A stretch of 64,000 nt of DNA, from assembly GCF_002157875.1 (NCBI RefSeq), contig NZ_CP021376.1, forward strand, positions 1,240,001 through 1,304,000. The letters are read 5' to 3'. Shown piece after piece: positions 62,322-64,000 of the stretch. Under the pieces are notes generated by a model. It saw only the letters and a program-made list of their open reading frames with translations. It was not told the origin of the DNA and did not search any database. How positions within the stretch are numbered: position 1 is the stretch's first letter; every line of letters starts with the position of its first letter. Source of the DNA: Oceanisphaera avium (lineage in GTDB: Bacteria > Pseudomonadota > Gammaproteobacteria > Enterobacterales > Aeromonadaceae). The translations under genes and the position numbers were made by a program.

Positions 62322-63425
62322 TTAAATAATGACTAACTCGCCTTGTATGGCGCCAGCTTGGCGTAGTGCTTCTAAAATTGCCACTAAATCGCCGGGGGCA
62401 ACGCCTACTTGATTCACAGCGCGCACTAAATCATCGAGCGTGGTGCCAGTATCTAGCTTAAACATGCGACTATCTGCTTGTTGCACATTCACATTACTGT
62501 TAGGCACTACTACGGTTTCGCCATCAGAAAAGGCATTAGGTTGTGACACCTGGGGGTTTTCTGAAATCATAATGGTTAAGCCACCGTGAGTAATAGCAGC
62601 CGGTTTAAGCTGCACACTTTGTCCTATGACAATAGTGCCGGTGCGTGAGTTCACAATAATCTTGGCGGCTTCATCGGCTACATCCACCACTAAATTTTCT
62701 AAGCTCGACAAATAATTGACACGCTCGCCGGGGTCACGCGGGGCATAGACTTGCACCGAGGTTGCATCTAGTGCTTGAGCATTATTAGGACCTACCAAGT
62801 CATTAATGGCTTCGGCCATGCGCTTAGCGGTAGTAAAATCAGAGCGGTGTAAGTTAAAAACAATGGTATCGCCGCGGCCAAAGGAGCTTTCTACTTCTCG
62901 CTCCACCATGGCTCCACCGGGAATGCGCCCTACGGTAGGAATATTAATCATAATAGAAGAGCCATCGGCACCCTCGGCACCTAAGCCTCCTACCACTAAG
63001 CTGCCTTGAGCGAGGGCATACACGCGCCCATCCACCCCTTTTAAGAAGGTTTGCAATAAGGTGCCACCGCGCAAACTTTTAGCTTCGCCAATGGCCGACA
63101 CGGTAATGTCGATAGTTTGGCCAGGCTTAGCAAAGGCCGGCAGTTCGGCATGCACGGCCACCGGTGCCACGTCATTCATTTTAGGGCGTAGGTTTTCTGG
63201 TACTGTAATACCAAAGTTATTGAGCATGGTTCTAAAGGTTTGAGCGGCAAAGGCGTTATTACGCTCACCGGTACCAGGCAAGCCCACCACTAAGCCATAA
63301 CCCACTAATTGGTTAGCGCGCACACCGGCCACCGAGCTAATGTCTTTAATACGCGCCGCATGCGCGGGCGCCAACACACCTGTGAATAAGGTTAAGCTCA
63401 GTAAGATACCGGTGAGCTGCTTCAT
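62322..63425 (-). CDS. flgI: Flagellar P-ring protein FlgI
   Basis: 367 residues with a cleavable signal peptide (cut near AHAAR, residue 23-24) and the family start [25 protein letters not shown]. Builds the periplasmic P-ring bushing. Located 389 bases downstream of flgH, a gap filled with repeats. Confidence 0.96.
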   Translation of the reverse strand: MKQLTGILLSLTLFTGVLAPAHAARIKDISSVAGVRANQLVGYGLVVGLPGTGERNNAFAAQTFRTMLNNFGITVPENLRPKMNDVAPVAVHAELPAFAKPGQTIDITVSAIGEAKSLRGGTLLQTFLKGVDGRVYALAQGSLVVGGLGAEGADGSSIMINIPTVGRIPGGAMVEREVESSFGRGDTIVFNLHRSDFTTAKRMAEAINDLVGPNNAQALDATSVQVYAPRDPGERVNYLSSLENLVVDVADEAAKIIVNSRTGTIVIGQSVQLKPAAITHGGLTIMISENPQVSQPNAFSDGETVVVPNSNVNVQQADSRMFKLDTGTTLDDLVRAVNQVGVAPGDLVAILEALRQAGAIQGELVII

Positions 63426-63488
63426 GTATTTCTCCTGAACAAAACCTAAATTAAAGCGAATGCTTAAAACTGTAAAAATCTAAAAAAC

Positions 63489-63800
63489 CAGATCCTGATG
63501 TGCATCAGGATGACGGCTGTTTTGTTATGCCGTCTGGCTAAACAACCTACCACTCTGTACCGTCATACCGAGCTTGCCTCGGTATCTCATGCAGACAACT
63601 CTGGCCTAGAAAAGATCCTGACTTTTATCAGGATGACAGCATAAACCCACGTCTCACGTCTTATCGTCATACCGGACTCGCTCCGGTATCTTGTTTTAAG
63701 ACTTAAACCAGATCCTGACTTTCGTCAGGATGACAGCTGTTTTCTGTCATACCGATACTCCATCAAGTTCAGCATAACGGCTCCGGTATCTCCTGCCTCA
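63489..63800. repeat. REP-like hairpin cluster 3 (flgH-flgI gap)
   Basis: Alternating elements: CCTGA/TCAGG stems at 63490-63517, 63613-63640 and 63709-63737 in one orientation, and ACCGAG/CTCGGT or ACCGGA/TCCGGT stems at 63571-63598 and 63665-63692 in the other, with a degenerate copy at about 63746-63792. All share AGAT and ATGAC flanks. They lie within an operon, between two co-directional genes. Confidence 0.88.
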
Positions 63801-63814
63801 TCAGCAATAAAAAA

Positions 63815-64000
63815 CTAAGGCATCCACGGGCTATTAAAGAACTTAGATAACCAGCCGCGGGTTTGGGTATTAGCAAAATCGCCGGTACCGCCGTAATAAA
63901 TACGCGAGTTAGCCACGCGATTCGAGGCAATGCGGTTATCTGAGCTAATATCTTGCGGGCGTATCATGCCGCTAATGCGTACATATTCTTCACCGGTATT
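63815..64000 (-). CDS. flgH: Flagellar L-ring protein FlgH (3' end only)
   Basis: The last 61 codons, ending in SPWMP and TAG. The conserved VRISGMIRPQDISSDN and NSRIYYGGTGD segments identify the L-ring lipoprotein, which forms the outer-membrane bushing. The 5' part lies beyond the window edge. Confidence 0.95.
   Translation of the reverse strand, partial: NTGEEYVRISGMIRPQDISSDNRIASNRVANSRIYYGGTGDFANTQTRGWLSKFFNSPWMP

Overview
The window is chromosomal DNA of a polarly flagellated gammaproteobacterium. The pheA/tyrA/aroF arrangement, the System I cytochrome c maturation operon directly downstream of a che operon, and the flrABC/flhFG polar-flagellum regulators suggest a marine member of the Aeromonadales (Oceanisphaera/Oceanimonas-like). 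That placement is inference from gene content and protein similarity; no rRNA is present to test it.

Layout. (1) 1-5 kb, aromatic amino acids: pheA on +, convergent with aroF-tyrA on -. PheA carries an extra C-terminal domain that looks like a catalytically dead DAHP synthase barrel, and an intrinsic terminator sits directly in front of tyrA. (2) 5-6.6 kb: a DUF502 membrane protein and the outer-membrane lipid-asymmetry lipoprotein mlaA. (3) 6.7-13.7 kb: a complete ccmABCDEFGHI operon (-). (4) 14.3-46.7 kb: one long minus-strand polar flagellar/chemotaxis block, reading 5' to 3' flrA, flrB-flrC, fliEFGHI-J, fliKLMNOPQR-flhB, flhA-flhF-flhG-fliA, cheYZAB-motCD-parC-parP-cheW-DUF2802. Clear sigma-54-type -24/-12 elements precede fliE, fliK and flhA, and a sigma-28-type promoter precedes cheY. 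(5) 47.1-56.4 kb: a decayed pseudaminic-acid locus (pseB with two lesions, pseC cut by an IS3-family element), then fliC-flaG-fliD-fliT-like-fliS on +, then a broken TPR gene and a second, inverted IS copy. (6) 56.4-57.9 kb: repeat-rich DNA with an orphan XRE-type regulator. (7) 57.9-64 kb: flgL, flgK, flgJ, flgI and the 3' end of flgH on -.

How it fits together: FlrA (sigma-54 activator) is expected to start the flagellar cascade. FlrB/FlrC then activate basal-body, hook and export genes from sigma-54 promoters. FliA (sigma-28) drives flagellin and chemotaxis genes. FlhF/FlhG set polar placement and number, and ParC/ParP localise the chemosensory array. The structural and regulatory flagellar set visible here is intact, but the glycosylation locus beside the flagellin is dead, so this strain probably makes a flagellin that is not decorated with pseudaminic acid, unless intact pse genes lie elsewhere.

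Non-coding structure is rich. There are three copies of a long palindromic element with CCACGGAATACACGGAA-type ends, about ten REP-like hairpins sharing AGAT...ATGAC flanks with covarying stems, heptamer tandem arrays inside flagellar operons, several intrinsic terminators, and tandem sigma-28 promoters before fliC. I did not find a wholly new multi-gene system. The strongest oddities are the PheA pseudo-DAHP-synthase domain, the pse decay and inverted IS pair around the flagellin genes, and the repeat families.
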